Shown here: positions 33,391 to 42,303 of the stretch, one piece after another
Position numbering within the stretch: the first letter of the stretch is position 1
How the letters are laid out: every line of letters begins with the position of its first letter
From: Lactiplantibacillus dongliensis
GTDB lineage: Bacteria > Bacillota > Bacilli > Lactobacillales > Lactobacillaceae
Reading direction: 5' to 3'
Assembly: GCF_005405105.1 (NCBI RefSeq)
Contig: NZ_BJDK01000003.1
Coordinates: 1 to 64,000, forward strand
Length of the DNA stretch: 64,000 nt
Program-made: the position numbers and the translations under genes
The notes under the pieces: model-generated
Database searches by the model: none
What the model saw: the letters and a program-made list of their open reading frames with translations, nothing else
Told to the model about the DNA's origin: nothing

Positions 33391-35574
33391 TTATTTCAAA
33401 TCAAAAGCAGAAGCACGTGTCCAATTTCCATTTTCCATTTGATAGAAAGTTGTCACAGCACCTTTAGAATCGGTCCGGCGAGCCCGTTGCACAATCTTAA
33501 CGTTCAATTGTGCAACATCGCCGGTCGTCCCCTTCGCCTTAGCCAAATCTTCAGCATTAAAGACTTTGTCATAGACTGGGTAACGTTTAATCAAGTTCAA
33601 TGTCTTACTGTAGTCTTCATACGTAATCTTATCGAAGACTAAGCCACTCTTACGCATCCAGAACTTCTTAGCGGCGGAATCCTTAGTGAAACGAATTCGA
33701 TACCAAGTCCCTGAATCGGCGTCAGCTTTCATATCAATGTAAGCCCGCGTATAGCCAAGCTTCTTCCAATCGACCTTAGTCGTCTTCCAATTCTTAGCAC
33801 CCTTGATATGGTTGTAAAGGACATAATTCTTCGCTTGTAAAGTCGTTGCTAATTCAGCATGTTGAGTATCCAAGCCACCCCGATATGTTTGGGTATCATT
33901 AGTCTGGTCATGCTTTTTAGTCGACCAGCTACTCAATGACTGCAAATTATTGCGCTTCTTAGCTGAGATTGAGACCCCGCCAATCCGCATCCAATAATGA
34001 TCAGCTGATTTTGCACTACTAAATGCGATCCGGTACCATTGGCCAGATGACGCCTTAGCATACTTATCAACGTAAACCGTTGCGCCTAACTTCTTCCAGT
34101 CTGGTACAACTAAATTCCAGTTTTTGTGACCGCGAACATGGTTATAGAGTGCATACTTCTTGCTAACAGCTTTGGCGCTAACTTTGGCTGCTTGCACTTG
34201 TGACCCGTGGAAGTAAGTTTCTGTCTTGTTCGTTGCTTTACGCTTCTTAGTTGGCATTGAGATGGATAATTTACCAGAATCTTCAATTTGCGTCCCACCG
34301 GGCACTTCTTCAACCTGGGTCCCTGGTAAAGCCGTTGATTTATTGTTGCTAATGGCCATGCCAGCCGTGTCAAAGTTAGCCGTAACAAATGGCACACTAC
34401 TCTTGGCCGTTTGAATCGTGTTGCCGGTAATCGTAATGTTCGTCATCTTAGTACCCGTCTTGGCATCTAAGTAGACATAACGGTTATCAGGACTCAAGTT
34501 AGAGAACGTATTGTTTTTAATGTTTAAGTTGTCCATCGTAATGTCTTTTTCGGTATTATATAAACGAATATAATTCCCAGAACCGAGGGCATACTTATTT
34601 ACAAATTGGTTGTTTTGAATGTATAAGTTCGACACATCCCGGAAATGAATATTGGCATCATCTTCGGTTAATAATGGCCGTACATCTTGAACATAGTTAT
34701 TTTCAAAGTAAACGTCATGAATAATACCGTCTTTACCATGGTTATAAAGCGCATGTTGGCCGATTGGGTTCGGTGCAAAGCTTTGAACATAGCCGTTCGT
34801 CTTTTGAACTGGTAAGAACTTGTTATTGGTGACATGGACGTCATAAGTTGGTAAGTTATCATATTGATCACCCGGGTTCTTATAAGACATCGCCTTTAAG
34901 TTCGAGTAATCAACTTGGATGGCTTCTTTATACTGCTTATCAGCGCCATTGAACCCAGTAAAAGTTGAGTTTTGGATCGTAATATCATGACTACCATCTA
35001 AGTCGATATAGTGACCAGTTGGTGATTCAGCGTTGTCAAACGTACAACCGTCAAATAAGACCTTAGACGCATGGTGCACACTTTGCGTGAAGATCGATTG
35101 ACCAGCAGCGGTTTGACTGCCTCTAAATGTGGCGTTTTTCCAAGTAATATTGGAGATTCCGCCATCGTAGCCAGCCTGAGGACTTGGATAGACAAAGTTC
35201 ACCCGCCGCGCATTATCGACGATGAAATTAGCCCCATCTTCGAAATTAAATGTAATGTTGGAATGTAACTTAACGACTTCAGTACCTTCATCGCTCCCAA
35301 AGTGATAATCACCCTTGGGAACATTGATCACGAGCGGCGCACTAGTATGTGCATCGATGATGTCTTGCAAGTTCTTCACGTTATCGATCGCCGCATTATT
35401 GCCGACTAACCCGGCATCTTTGGCATTGATGGTTTTAACATTACTGGTTGTTGCCGCCACCGCGTTGACTTGTGGTTGAACTAAGGTGGTGCCACCAGCT
35501 GTCAATAACACACCCATGGTAACTAATCCTAAGCCGGCTGCCCAATTGGTCCGTCGGCGGGTACTCTGTTTCAT
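33391..35574 (-). CDS. Secreted right-handed beta-helix protein with C-terminal GW/SH3-like repeats
   Basis: 727 residues. A signal peptide (1-40, cleavage near NAVAA) precedes a pectate-lyase-like parallel beta-helix (about 60-440; repeated NITITGNTIQ, DITIQNSTFTGF, DVHVTNNKF ladders). Three C-terminal repeats of about 90 residues follow (ALYNHVRGHKNWNLVVPDW, LYNHIKGAKNWKTTKVDW), of the wall-binding SH3/GW kind. No LPxTG, so it is probably retained by the repeats. The helix fold suggests binding or cleaving an acidic polysaccharide, but no catalytic set is recognised. The start is the ATG after GGGGAGGAAA; the longer open frame upstream lacks an SD. Confidence 0.82.
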   Translation of the reverse strand: MKQSTRRRTNWAAGLGLVTMGVLLTAGGTTLVQPQVNAVAATTSNVKTINAKDAGLVGNNAAIDNVKNLQDIIDAHTSAPLVINVPKGDYHFGSDEGTEVVKLHSNITFNFEDGANFIVDNARRVNFVYPSPQAGYDGGISNITWKNATFRGSQTAAGQSIFTQSVHHASKVLFDGCTFDNAESPTGHYIDLDGSHDITIQNSTFTGFNGADKQYKEAIQVDYSNLKAMSYKNPGDQYDNLPTYDVHVTNNKFLPVQKTNGYVQSFAPNPIGQHALYNHGKDGIIHDVYFENNYVQDVRPLLTEDDANIHFRDVSNLYIQNNQFVNKYALGSGNYIRLYNTEKDITMDNLNIKNNTFSNLSPDNRYVYLDAKTGTKMTNITITGNTIQTAKSSVPFVTANFDTAGMAISNNKSTALPGTQVEEVPGGTQIEDSGKLSISMPTKKRKATNKTETYFHGSQVQAAKVSAKAVSKKYALYNHVRGHKNWNLVVPDWKKLGATVYVDKYAKASSGQWYRIAFSSAKSADHYWMRIGGVSISAKKRNNLQSLSSWSTKKHDQTNDTQTYRGGLDTQHAELATTLQAKNYVLYNHIKGAKNWKTTKVDWKKLGYTRAYIDMKADADSGTWYRIRFTKDSAAKKFWMRKSGLVFDKITYEDYSKTLNLIKRYPVYDKVFNAEDLAKAKGTTGDVAQLNVKIVQRARRTDSKGAVTTFYQMENGNWTRASAFDLK

Positions 35575-35698
35575 TATAAATTTCCTCCCCATAACCCTTT
35601 TTTTCCTGGTTAGTTTTAGTCTATCATGAAAACCATTAACAGAAAGATTTGTTAACCAATTGTAAAACAATCGACATATATTCTTAGTACGGCTGGTG

Positions 35699-35804
35699 TT
35701 AGTTAAAATTGCTGCCTGCCGGTTGGGGTCCAAACGTGGCCACCACGTTCCAGCCGATTCTGACCCAACCAGAGTGGCAATTTAAGCCAACTAACGCCAA
35801 ATAT
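35699..35804. mobile_element. MITE-like structured element, deleted copy
   Basis: Termini ACGGCTGGTGTTAGTT and AACTAACGCCAAATAT. Inside, the CTGCCGGTTGG end of the B module is joined directly to the right half of an A module (CACGTTCCAGCCGATTCTG). Hairpins are lost. Confidence 0.65.
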
Positions 35805-35930
35805 ATCTCAAGCATAGCTGGTTAACTGACTAAATGTACAAAATATTAAATAGTTTGTTGCCATGATTAACGAAATTCGGGTCAACATTGGTATAATTAG
35901 ACCATAAACTCAAAAACGGAGGTGTGCGGA

Positions 35931-37481
35931 ATGCAAATTAAACTAATCTCGACCAGCGATGTCCACGGCTACCTAGCGCCAACTGATTATAGCCGCCGGA
36001 CCGATGTCGCGCCTTTTGGTCTGAGTCGCGCCGCTACCCTGATTCGTCAACTGACGGCAACGGATGACGACACGGTCTGGCCGATCGTCATTGACAATGG
36101 TGACTTTGTGCAAGGATCACCATTAACGTACTTCATTGCGCGACAACATTTAGAAGCCGCGCCGTTATACTCACGACTCGCAAACTGCAACCATGTTCAA
36201 GCTGGTATTTTTGGTAACCACGAATTTAACTACGGGTTAGACTTCTTGGACTTATGCGAATCAGCTCGCCATTACCCAATGCTGGCGGCCAATATCGAAG
36301 ATGACCAACATCGTACGTTGTTTTCCAAACCCTATACCATTCTGGAACGGGCTGGTGTTAAAGTGGCGATTCTTGGCCTAACCACCCAATTCGTTGGTCG
36401 CTGGGAACTGCCCGCTCATTTGAAAGGCCTGCACTTTAAAGACATCGTGACTACGGCTAAAGCGTACGTACCTAAGTTGCGACAACTCGCTGACGTTGTG
36501 GTTGTCGCTTACCACGGTGGGTTGGAATGCGATCCGCAGACCAATCATCCAACTGAACGTTTAAACGGTGAAAACCGGGGTTCAGCCTTATTGAATGAGG
36601 TACCCGGCATCGATGCTTTAATCACTGGCCATCAGCATCGCCGCTTAGCCGTCAACATTAATGGCGTCCCAGTGACCCAACCCGGCATGAAGGGCCAAAA
36701 CGTTGGCCTGATTACTTTGGATTTAGATGCCCAACACCACATCACCACCAGTCAGGCTGAAACCTTAAGCGTAAAGCATGCCGCCCCAGATGCGCAAGCA
36801 ATGGCATTAATTAAACCAATCAATGATCAAATGGAAGATTGGCTCGATACCCCACTAGGGACCATTAACGGGGATATGTTAGTTCACGAACCACTCGCAG
36901 CCCGGTTACATAACCATCCGTATCTGAACTTTATTAATCAAGTTGAAATGGCGGCCACTGGCACTGATATTGCAGCCACGGCCCTCTTTAATGATGATGT
37001 CCCAGGCTTAAAGCCCAATGTCACTTTACGTGAAGTCATGAATAGCTACGTCTATCCGAATAAACTAGCGATTGAAACCATTACCGGCGCCGATTTAAAA
37101 GCTGCTCTGGAACGCTGTGCGAGCTACTTCTTGTTACAAGACAGCCACGTTATTGTTAATCCAGAATTTTTAAAGCCCAAATTACGGCATTATGTTTATG
37201 ACATTTACAGTGGCATCGACTACACCTTTGATTTAACCCGCCCAATGGGACAACGGGTCGTTCAACTAGATTATCATGGCCAAGCCGTGACGCCTGAACA
37301 GACTTTAACGGTAACTCTAAATCATTATCGTGCTGGTGGCGGCGGTAACTATCCGATGTTCAGCACCACCAAGATTCAACGCCAACTGCCAACCGATATG
37401 ACCGTCTTAATTGCCGACTACTTCGCCAAACATCCCGTTGTTACGGCGACACAACCAACTAACTTTAAGGTCAAGTACTAG
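35931..37481 (+). CDS. 5'-nucleotidase/2',3'-cyclic phosphodiesterase family metallophosphatase
   Basis: 516 residues with no signal peptide, so probably cytoplasmic. The N-terminal calcineurin-like domain has all five motifs: STSDVHGYL, IDNGDFVQGSP, FGNHEFNYG, VVAYHGGLE and TGHQHR. The C-terminal 5'-nucleotidase domain (about 310-516) carries FNDDVPGLKPNVTLREVMNSYVYPN and the HYRAGGGGNYPMF nucleotide pocket. It should remove phosphate from nucleotides or 2',3'-cyclic nucleotides. The ATG at 35931 lies 8 bp after GGAGG; a GTG three codons upstream overlaps the SD. It is followed by a bidirectional terminator. Confidence 0.88.
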   Translation: MQIKLISTSDVHGYLAPTDYSRRTDVAPFGLSRAATLIRQLTATDDDTVWPIVIDNGDFVQGSPLTYFIARQHLEAAPLYSRLANCNHVQAGIFGNHEFNYGLDFLDLCESARHYPMLAANIEDDQHRTLFSKPYTILERAGVKVAILGLTTQFVGRWELPAHLKGLHFKDIVTTAKAYVPKLRQLADVVVVAYHGGLECDPQTNHPTERLNGENRGSALLNEVPGIDALITGHQHRRLAVNINGVPVTQPGMKGQNVGLITLDLDAQHHITTSQAETLSVKHAAPDAQAMALIKPINDQMEDWLDTPLGTINGDMLVHEPLAARLHNHPYLNFINQVEMAATGTDIAATALFNDDVPGLKPNVTLREVMNSYVYPNKLAIETITGADLKAALERCASYFLLQDSHVIVNPEFLKPKLRHYVYDIYSGIDYTFDLTRPMGQRVVQLDYHGQAVTPEQTLTVTLNHYRAGGGGNYPMFSTTKIQRQLPTDMTVLIADYFAKHPVVTATQPTNFKVKY

Positions 37482-37539
37482 TCCAGCATCGGTGAGAGCG
37501 TGAGGGCTACGTTTTTTGAGCCACAGTACGGTCTAAACT

Positions 37540-37597
37540 AAAAACGTCCAACCTTAGCACCGGTTATTGACCGATGTTAAAGTTGGACGTTTTATTT
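37540..37597. terminator. Long bidirectional terminator
   Basis: AAAACGTCCAAC ... GTTGGACGTTTT with inner CACCGGT/ACCG pairing. The preceding stretch 37505-37535 (TTTGAGCCACAGTACGGTCTA) looks like a fragment of the repeat family. Confidence 0.78.
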
Positions 37598-37609
37598 TAG
37601 CTTGAACGT

Positions 37610-38470
37610 TTAGAAGTTAACTGTATCGGGATCATTCGCTAAACCAGCGACACCACGCAGGCCATCGATGGTTGCCATATCGTCTTCACTTAACTCAAAA
37701 TCAAAGATTTCGGTGTTTTGTTGAATCCGATCAGCGTGGACTGACTTTGGTAATGGCAAGAAACCGTGTTGCAAAGACCAGCGTAGCACCACTTGAGCTA
37801 CACTCTTGTCATACTTTTCTGCCATTGTTTGTAATTCCGTGATGCCAAAGATTTTACCAGTACCTAATGGACTGTAAGCTTCTGACAAAATGCCATGGGC
37901 TTCATTGTAAGCCACAACTTCTGGTTCCATGTCACTAGGATTCAAGAAGATCTGGTTAACCGCTGGCACAACTTTAGCAGTTTCTAACAAGGTATCCAAA
38001 TGTTTCGGCCGGAAGTTGGAGACCCCAATGGCCCGTGCTTTCCGATCGGCATAAGCTTCTTCCATCGCCCGCCACGTGTCTGCATTTAATTGTTGCCAAT
38101 TGTCACGCATAGCGGCAGGATTAGGCCAGTGAATCAAGTATAAGTCAACATAATCCAAGCCTAACTTGTCTAAAGATGTCGCTAACGCCTGCTTAGCCGC
38201 TTCGTAACCATGGTCCGCGTTCCAAAGCTTCGTCGTGACGAATAAGTCTTTGCGGTCAACGCCACTATCGGCGATGGCTTTGCCAACACTATCTTCGTTG
38301 CCATAAGCAGCCGCCGTATCGATGTGCCGGTAGCCAGCCTTTAAAGCAGCAAGGACCGAGTCATAAGCAACTTGACCATCTGGTGTCTGCCACGTGCCAA
38401 AGCCAACAACCGGAATTTTAGTGCCATTATTTAATGCATACGTATCGGTGAGTTTGGTAATTTTTGTCAT
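37610..38470 (-). CDS. Aldo/keto reductase
   Basis: 286 residues, NADPH-dependent oxidoreductase of the AKR5 (2,5-diketo-D-gluconate reductase-like) branch. The catalytic tetrad is complete: Asp and Tyr in YRHIDTAAAYGNED, Lys in FVTTKLWN, and His in LYLIHWP. The coenzyme pocket has GVSNFRPKHL and the C-terminal LPKSVHADRIQQN for phosphate binding. Probable role is reduction of aldehydes or ketones. The start is the ATG after GGAGG (9 bp); the frame upstream runs into the repeat region and has no SD. Confidence 0.9.
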   Translation of the reverse strand: MTKITKLTDTYALNNGTKIPVVGFGTWQTPDGQVAYDSVLAALKAGYRHIDTAAAYGNEDSVGKAIADSGVDRKDLFVTTKLWNADHGYEAAKQALATSLDKLGLDYVDLYLIHWPNPAAMRDNWQQLNADTWRAMEEAYADRKARAIGVSNFRPKHLDTLLETAKVVPAVNQIFLNPSDMEPEVVAYNEAHGILSEAYSPLGTGKIFGITELQTMAEKYDKSVAQVVLRWSLQHGFLPLPKSVHADRIQQNTEIFDFELSEDDMATIDGLRGVAGLANDPDTVNF

Positions 38471-38592
38471 GCCAAAAAACCTCCAATTTTTAATTACAAC
38501 GTTAAGTTTACCGGTTAACGAAGCCCGCTGCCAAGTAATCTGTTTCAGAAAAGATGACGGTCTCGGAAATAAGTGCGAAAATATAAACAACC

Positions 38593-38845
38593 ACGCTTGG
38601 TGCTAGTTGAACTTGCCATCTGCCGGCTATATCTGGGGCCGACAATAAACAGTCATTAATTCCCGTTTATTAACGCCGGGCGGGCCAGAATTGGCTCAGT
38701 GGTGTCGTTTATCTTGGTCGGTGATTTTCCGACTTAGATAACCCCCGGCTTGGAAGACCGCACTTTGGCTTCCAAACGCGGCCACCACGTTCCAGCCGAT
38801 TCTGGACCAACCAGAGTGACAATTTAAGCCAACTAGCACCAAGCG
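38593..38845 (+). mobile_element. MITE-like structured element with perfect TIRs and 8-bp target duplication
   Basis: Seventeen-bp perfect TIRs ACGCTTGGTGCTAGTTG (38593-38609) and CAACTAGCACCAAGCGT (from 38830 to the right end), immediately flanked by AAACAACC on both sides (38585-38592 and 38847-38854). The interior has a B-module remnant, a spacer, and a complete A module on the plus strand with hairpin TTGGAAG-ACCGCACTTTGG-CTTCCAA. The best-preserved insertion in the window. Confidence 0.85.
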
Positions 38846-38879
38846 TAAACAACCCTTTTAAGAAACGGAGGTCGCGACT

Positions 38880-39632
38880 ATGACAGACGCCAATCTATTA
38901 ATGAATACCACGTTACTAGCCGGTGCTATCCTGCTTGAAAACGGCGCTGAGATTGCGCGGGTGGAAGATACGATGCAGCGCATCGCCACCAATGCCGGTT
39001 ATCCTGATGCCCAAGTTTTCGTCTTACTAACCGGGATCACCGTTTCCTTACCAACCGTCGCAGCCAGTCAAGTTCGTGCCATTCACCAACGCGGGATGGA
39101 CTTGGAAAAAGTCGATCAAGTTAACACTTTATCGCGGCGCTACGCTGACCACGAAATTGACTTACCGGCATTTGCCACCGCCTTAGCCCACGTGAATCAG
39201 GCGGTCCCAACATTCCCATTAAGTTGGCTGCTCGTGGCTGCGCTCATCGTCAGTGTCACCTTAATGGTCGCATTTACAGGTCACGCCACCCTCATCGACC
39301 TAACGACTTGTGCGGTGGCCGGTGTCGTTGGCTTTGCAGCGTTCTTTGCGATTAATCGAATTGGGCGAATTCGTTTTCTTAGTGAATTCGTCGGGGCCTT
39401 TTTAATCGGGCTGGTTACCTTAATCAGCTTTTGGATCAGTCACGGCCATTTACATCCTGACGCCATTATTATCGGCGCTGTCATGCCGCTCGTTCCGGGC
39501 GTCGCCATCACTAACGCTGTGCGCGATACCATGACCGGTAACTTATTAAGCGGCCCCGCCCGGGCGATCGAAGCGCTACTATCAGCTTGCGCTATCGGTC
39601 TGGGCATTGCCCTCACATCAATCTTTTACTAG
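38880..39632 (+). CDS. Threonine/serine exporter ThrE family, N-terminal subunit
   Basis: 250 residues. A cytoplasmic N-terminal part (about 1-105) has the ThrE signature NGAEIARVEDTMQRI and RGMDLEKVDQVN, followed by five TM segments, including FLSEFVGAFLIGLV and the loop HPDAIIIGAVMPLVPGVAITNAVRDTM. This half pairs with a small second subunit to export Thr/Ser or related compounds such as dicarboxylates; which one is not clear. It forms a two-gene operon with the next gene (12-bp gap). SD CGGAGGT is upstream, just beyond the MITE-like element. Confidence 0.85.
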   Translation: MTDANLLMNTTLLAGAILLENGAEIARVEDTMQRIATNAGYPDAQVFVLLTGITVSLPTVAASQVRAIHQRGMDLEKVDQVNTLSRRYADHEIDLPAFATALAHVNQAVPTFPLSWLLVAALIVSVTLMVAFTGHATLIDLTTCAVAGVVGFAAFFAINRIGRIRFLSEFVGAFLIGLVTLISFWISHGHLHPDAIIIGAVMPLVPGVAITNAVRDTMTGNLLSGPARAIEALLSACAIGLGIALTSIFY

Positions 39633-39644
39633 GAGGCGGCCAGT

Positions 39645-40109
39645 ATGCTGCATTGGATCTTTACGACCGGCTTATTACAGACCATTCTTGCTTACCTTGC
39701 CACCGCCGCTTTTGGCGTCTTGCTGAACATTCCGCGCCGCGCGCTTAATCTTAGCGGCTGGGTGGGAGCGGCCGGCTGGCTGACCTACGAAGCCCTTTAC
39801 CAAGTTTTACCGACTACCATCAATATTAAACTCGCAATTGGCAATTTAGTTGCTGCCGTGGTCATCGGAGTTTTCAGTGGGCTTGCCGCCCATTATAAAC
39901 GGATGCCGATGATTATTTTTAATATTCCAAGTCTAGTACCACTAGTCCCCGGCGGTCAGTCGTATCGCGTGGTGCGTAACTTAGTGACCGGTCATCCGGC
40001 AATCGCCAATCAGTACTTAGCCCAAGTCGTCATTATTGCCGGCGTTATTGCTATCGGCTTTTTACTCGCCGAATTTATCAACCGCCTTTTATGGCAATTA
40101 CGGCATTAG
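39645..40109 (+). CDS. Threonine/serine exporter family, small C-terminal subunit (ThrE_2)
   Basis: 154 residues, four to five TM segments, with the DUF3815 block PSLVPLVPGGQSYRVVRNLVTG near residues 104-125, which is the counterpart of the MPLVPG loop in its partner. In some bacteria the two halves are fused as ThrE; here they are split. SD TAGGAGGC, 7 bp from the ATG. The hairpin after the gene has no T-tract on this strand. Confidence 0.85.
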   Translation: MLHWIFTTGLLQTILAYLATAAFGVLLNIPRRALNLSGWVGAAGWLTYEALYQVLPTTINIKLAIGNLVAAVVIGVFSGLAAHYKRMPMIIFNIPSLVPLVPGGQSYRVVRNLVTGHPAIANQYLAQVVIIAGVIAIGFLLAEFINRLLWQLRH

Positions 40110-40124
40110 TAGCCACCTTATATC

Positions 40125-40175
40125 AAAAAACTGGCTGACAAGTCTCGGTAGTGTCCCGAAGACTTGTCAACCAGT
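40125..40175 (-). terminator. Terminator of the 52-residue peptide gene
   Basis: CTGGTTGACAAGTCTTCGG / CCGAGACTTGTCAGCCAG stem with GTTTTTTG on the minus strand only, so it serves the small gene at 40211-40369. Confidence 0.8.
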
Positions 40176-40210
40176 CATTAACATCGACCTAGCTGTAACA
40201 GCCAAGTAAC

Positions 40211-40369
40211 CTAAAGAAAGTCGATTTGGTGGAGATTTGCAGGCATTTTACCATGATGGTGGTCTACTGTCCCCGCTTGCATTGTTCGTGCGGCATTCAC
40301 AAAATGCGCACCCGTCGCTGCAATCAAACCCATACCTAAAATAGTTATAATACTCAATACCATCATCAT
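40211..40369 (-). CDS. 52-residue single-TM membrane peptide
   Basis: A short gene with its own signals. A hydrophobic N-terminal segment (residues 3-25, MVLSIITILGMGLIAATGA) is followed by a polar tail with HHH and the end ANLHQIDFL. Three Met codons stand in a row (40369, 40366, 40363); AAAAGGG places the true start at the second or third. A promoter (40399-40426) precedes it and a strong terminator follows. There are no Cys, no double-glycine leader and no toxin-like features I can name. Function unknown. Confidence 0.65.
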   Translation of the reverse strand: MMMVLSIITILGMGLIAATGAHFVNAARTMQAGTVDHHHGKMPANLHQIDFL

Positions 40370-40398
40370 TCACCCTTTTCTGATTACTTTACGGTTCC

Positions 40399-40426
40399 AT
40401 TGTAGCGCTTACACCAGTAGTGTCAT
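40399..40426 (-). promoter_or_regulatory. Promoter of the 52-residue peptide gene
   Basis: Minus strand ATGACA (40426-40421), 16-bp spacer, TACAAT (40404-40399), about 30 bp before the start codons. Confidence 0.65.
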
Positions 40427-40605
40427 TTGAGAGCCATTAAAGAAAGATTAGGGTTTTCTTTTTTTAGTCTTTTACACCAAAAACGTTAGATTCTTAAGTT
40501 TTAAGGGCTTATGACTAATGATTTAGTGCTTTTGGGCTTTATAATATAAAGTCGCTTGGCAGACCATAATCCAGGTTGAGACACTCAACTTACAAAATAG
40601 CTAAA

Positions 40606-40660
40606 ACGCTTGGGGCTAGTTTAACTTGCCGCCTGCCAGTTGGGGTCTAAAATGCTGGAA
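40606..40660. repeat. Left-end fragment of the MITE-like element
   Basis: ACGCTTGGGGCTAGTTTAACTTGCCGCCTGCC with the start of the B-module arm (CTAAAATGCTGGAAC); the rest is missing. The remaining 40427-40605 shows nothing I can identify. Confidence 0.6.
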
Positions 40661-40701
40661 CACCATCGCGGCACATCATTTAATCTGGCATGATCATCAC
40701 T

Positions 40702-40733
40702 AAAAAAGGAATCCTCGTGGGATTCCTTTTTTG
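40702..40733. terminator. uppP terminator
   Basis: Symmetric AAAAAAGGAATCC / GGATTCCTTTTTT. Confidence 0.88.
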
Positions 40734-40743
40734 ATCATTACTT

Positions 40744-41571
40744 TTAATGAATTAACGTGAAGTACCCAATCACTAAAGCCCCTAGCACAATTCGATACCA
40801 ACCGAACGCCTTAAAGTCATTACGTTTGATGTAATCAAGCAAGAAGCGAATTGAGATGTAGGCAACAACGAAGGAGACAATCACCCCGACTGCCAAGACC
40901 ATCCCTTGTAAGCCCATTAACGAATTGCCATGGTCAAAGTACTTATATAGTTTCAACAGTGACGCGCCAAACATCGTTGGAATCGCCATGAAGAAGGAGA
41001 ATTCAGTCGCCACATAACGTGACGCACCAATCAAGATAGCACCTAAAATCGTCGCCCCGGAACGTGAGGTCCCCGGCACTAACGAAAGGAGTTGGAAGAC
41101 CCCAATAAACAGCGCCGTGGTATAAGGTAATGTTTTTAAATCAGCGAACTTCGGTGTTAAGGACTTGTTGTGGTTTTCAATCACAATGAACAAGATCCCA
41201 TAAATAATCAAGGTCGCTGAAACGACCGCCCAATTCATCAAATGGGCATCCATCCAGTCATTTAATGGTAACCCAATAATAACTGATGGAATCACGGCTA
41301 AGATCACCTTACTCCATAATACCCAAGTGTCGCGCTTCTCACCGCTGCTTTTGCGTGGTGATAACGGGTTTAACTTATGGAAGTAAATAACGACGACCGC
41401 CATAATCGCCCCTAATTGAATGACGACGTTGAACATATCCGTAAATTGCGTTGATTGTTGCATCTTGATGAATTCATCAACCAACACTAAATGCCCCGTG
41501 GAACTAATAGGTAAGAATTCAGTAATCCCTTCAACAATCCCCAAGATCACTGCTTTAATAATGTCTAACAC
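40744..41571 (-). CDS. uppP: Undecaprenyl-diphosphate phosphatase
   Basis: 275 residues, eight TM segments, BacA/UppP family. It recycles the lipid carrier for peptidoglycan and wall polymers by removing a phosphate from C55-PP at the membrane, and can confer bacitracin tolerance. The two active-site blocks are present: [15 protein letters not shown] (residues 14-28, Glu-rich motif) and [10 protein letters not shown] (about 165-174). The start is GTG at 41571, 7 bp after AAAGGAA. A leader of about 150 nt with a strong hairpin precedes it. Confidence 0.94.
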   Translation of the reverse strand: MLDIIKAVILGIVEGITEFLPISSTGHLVLVDEFIKMQQSTQFTDMFNVVIQLGAIMAVVVIYFHKLNPLSPRKSSGEKRDTWVLWSKVILAVIPSVIIGLPLNDWMDAHLMNWAVVSATLIIYGILFIVIENHNKSLTPKFADLKTLPYTTALFIGVFQLLSLVPGTSRSGATILGAILIGASRYVATEFSFFMAIPTMFGASLLKLYKYFDHGNSLMGLQGMVLAVGVIVSFVVAYISIRFLLDYIKRNDFKAFGWYRIVLGALVIGYFTLIH

Positions 41572-41730
41572 GATATAATTCCTTTCTGTGTGCGTAGCGT
41601 ATTCAAAACCAGTTTTGCACCTACCTGCTCAACAATCCCAACAGCTAACCACCTTTGGCTCAATCCAAAGTGGTTCACGCGGTAACGCTGGGCAATCCCA
41701 ACTAATCAGTTCTAAGTGCACTTTATTATA
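41572..41730 (-). promoter_or_regulatory. Structured leader of uppP
   Basis: A -10 TATAAT (minus strand 41730-41725) starts a leader of about 145 nt. It contains ACCACTTTGG / CCAAAGGTGGT (about 41650-41676) preceded by GTTACCGCGTG and two copies of TTGGGATTG. The GTTACCGCG block is reminiscent of a T-box antiterminator, but no specifier stem or terminator T-run is seen. Confidence 0.4.
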
Positions 41731-41781
41731 CCAAGCACGTCGCAACCTGAATAGTTCTATCAGGTAAGGATTCAGTAAAGC

Positions 41782-42300
41782 TTAACCATTTAAAGCGGCC
41801 AGCGCGGTCTCATAAGCTGCCTTAGTTTGGTCATCGAAACAAATAATCTGAATTGTTTGAATCGCTGACGCCGTCATCGTTGCGGTCTCACGTAACGTGG
41901 TCAGCGCAATCGTCGCGGCCAGCTTTAACGGAAAGTGGTAAACGCCCGTACTGATTGACGGGAACGCGACACTGCGACAACCATTGGCCGCTGCTAGGTC
42001 TAAACTATGGCGATAACTATTCGCCAACAACTTAGCTTCCTCATGCTGACCACCGCGCCAGATTGGACCCGGGGTATGGATCACAAACTTAGCCGGTAAC
42101 CGAAAGCCCGGCGTAATCTTGGCGTCACCCGTGGCACAGCCGTTCAATGGCCGACACGCCGCTAATAATTCTGGTCCGGCTGCTCGATGAATAGCACCAT
42201 CAACGCCACCACCACCAAGTAGGCTCGTGTTAGCGGCATTGACGATAGCATCCACTTTAACTGTGGTAATGTCCCCTAACTTAATTTCAATCGTTGCCAT
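41782..42300 (-). CDS. Macrodomain protein (O-acetyl-ADP-ribose deacetylase type)
   Basis: 172 residues comprising a single macrodomain. It has [26 protein letters not shown] (Asn-Ala-Ala-Asn catalytic loop and Gly-rich phosphate loop; residues 17-42) and [11 protein letters not shown] (second binding loop), as in MacroD/YmdB proteins that remove ADP-ribose from proteins or deacetylate O-acetyl-ADP-ribose. It starts 3 bp after the TetR gene ends, so the two are translationally close. No sirtuin or ART gene is nearby. Confidence 0.9.
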   Translation of the reverse strand: MATIEIKLGDITTVKVDAIVNAANTSLLGGGGVDGAIHRAAGPELLAACRPLNGCATGDAKITPGFRLPAKFVIHTPGPIWRGGQHEEAKLLANSYRHSLDLAAANGCRSVAFPSISTGVYHFPLKLAATIALTTLRETATMTASAIQTIQIICFDDQTKAAYETALAALNG

Positions 42301-42303
42301 ATG

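Noticed and set aside
34110..34397. Basic open frame inside the beta-helix gene
   Set aside because: It overlaps a well supported gene in another frame and has no SD; a shadow frame.
41640..41710. T-box riboswitch upstream of uppP
   Set aside because: Only a GTTACCGCG-like stretch is present; no specifier loop, canonical T-box sequence or terminator T-run.
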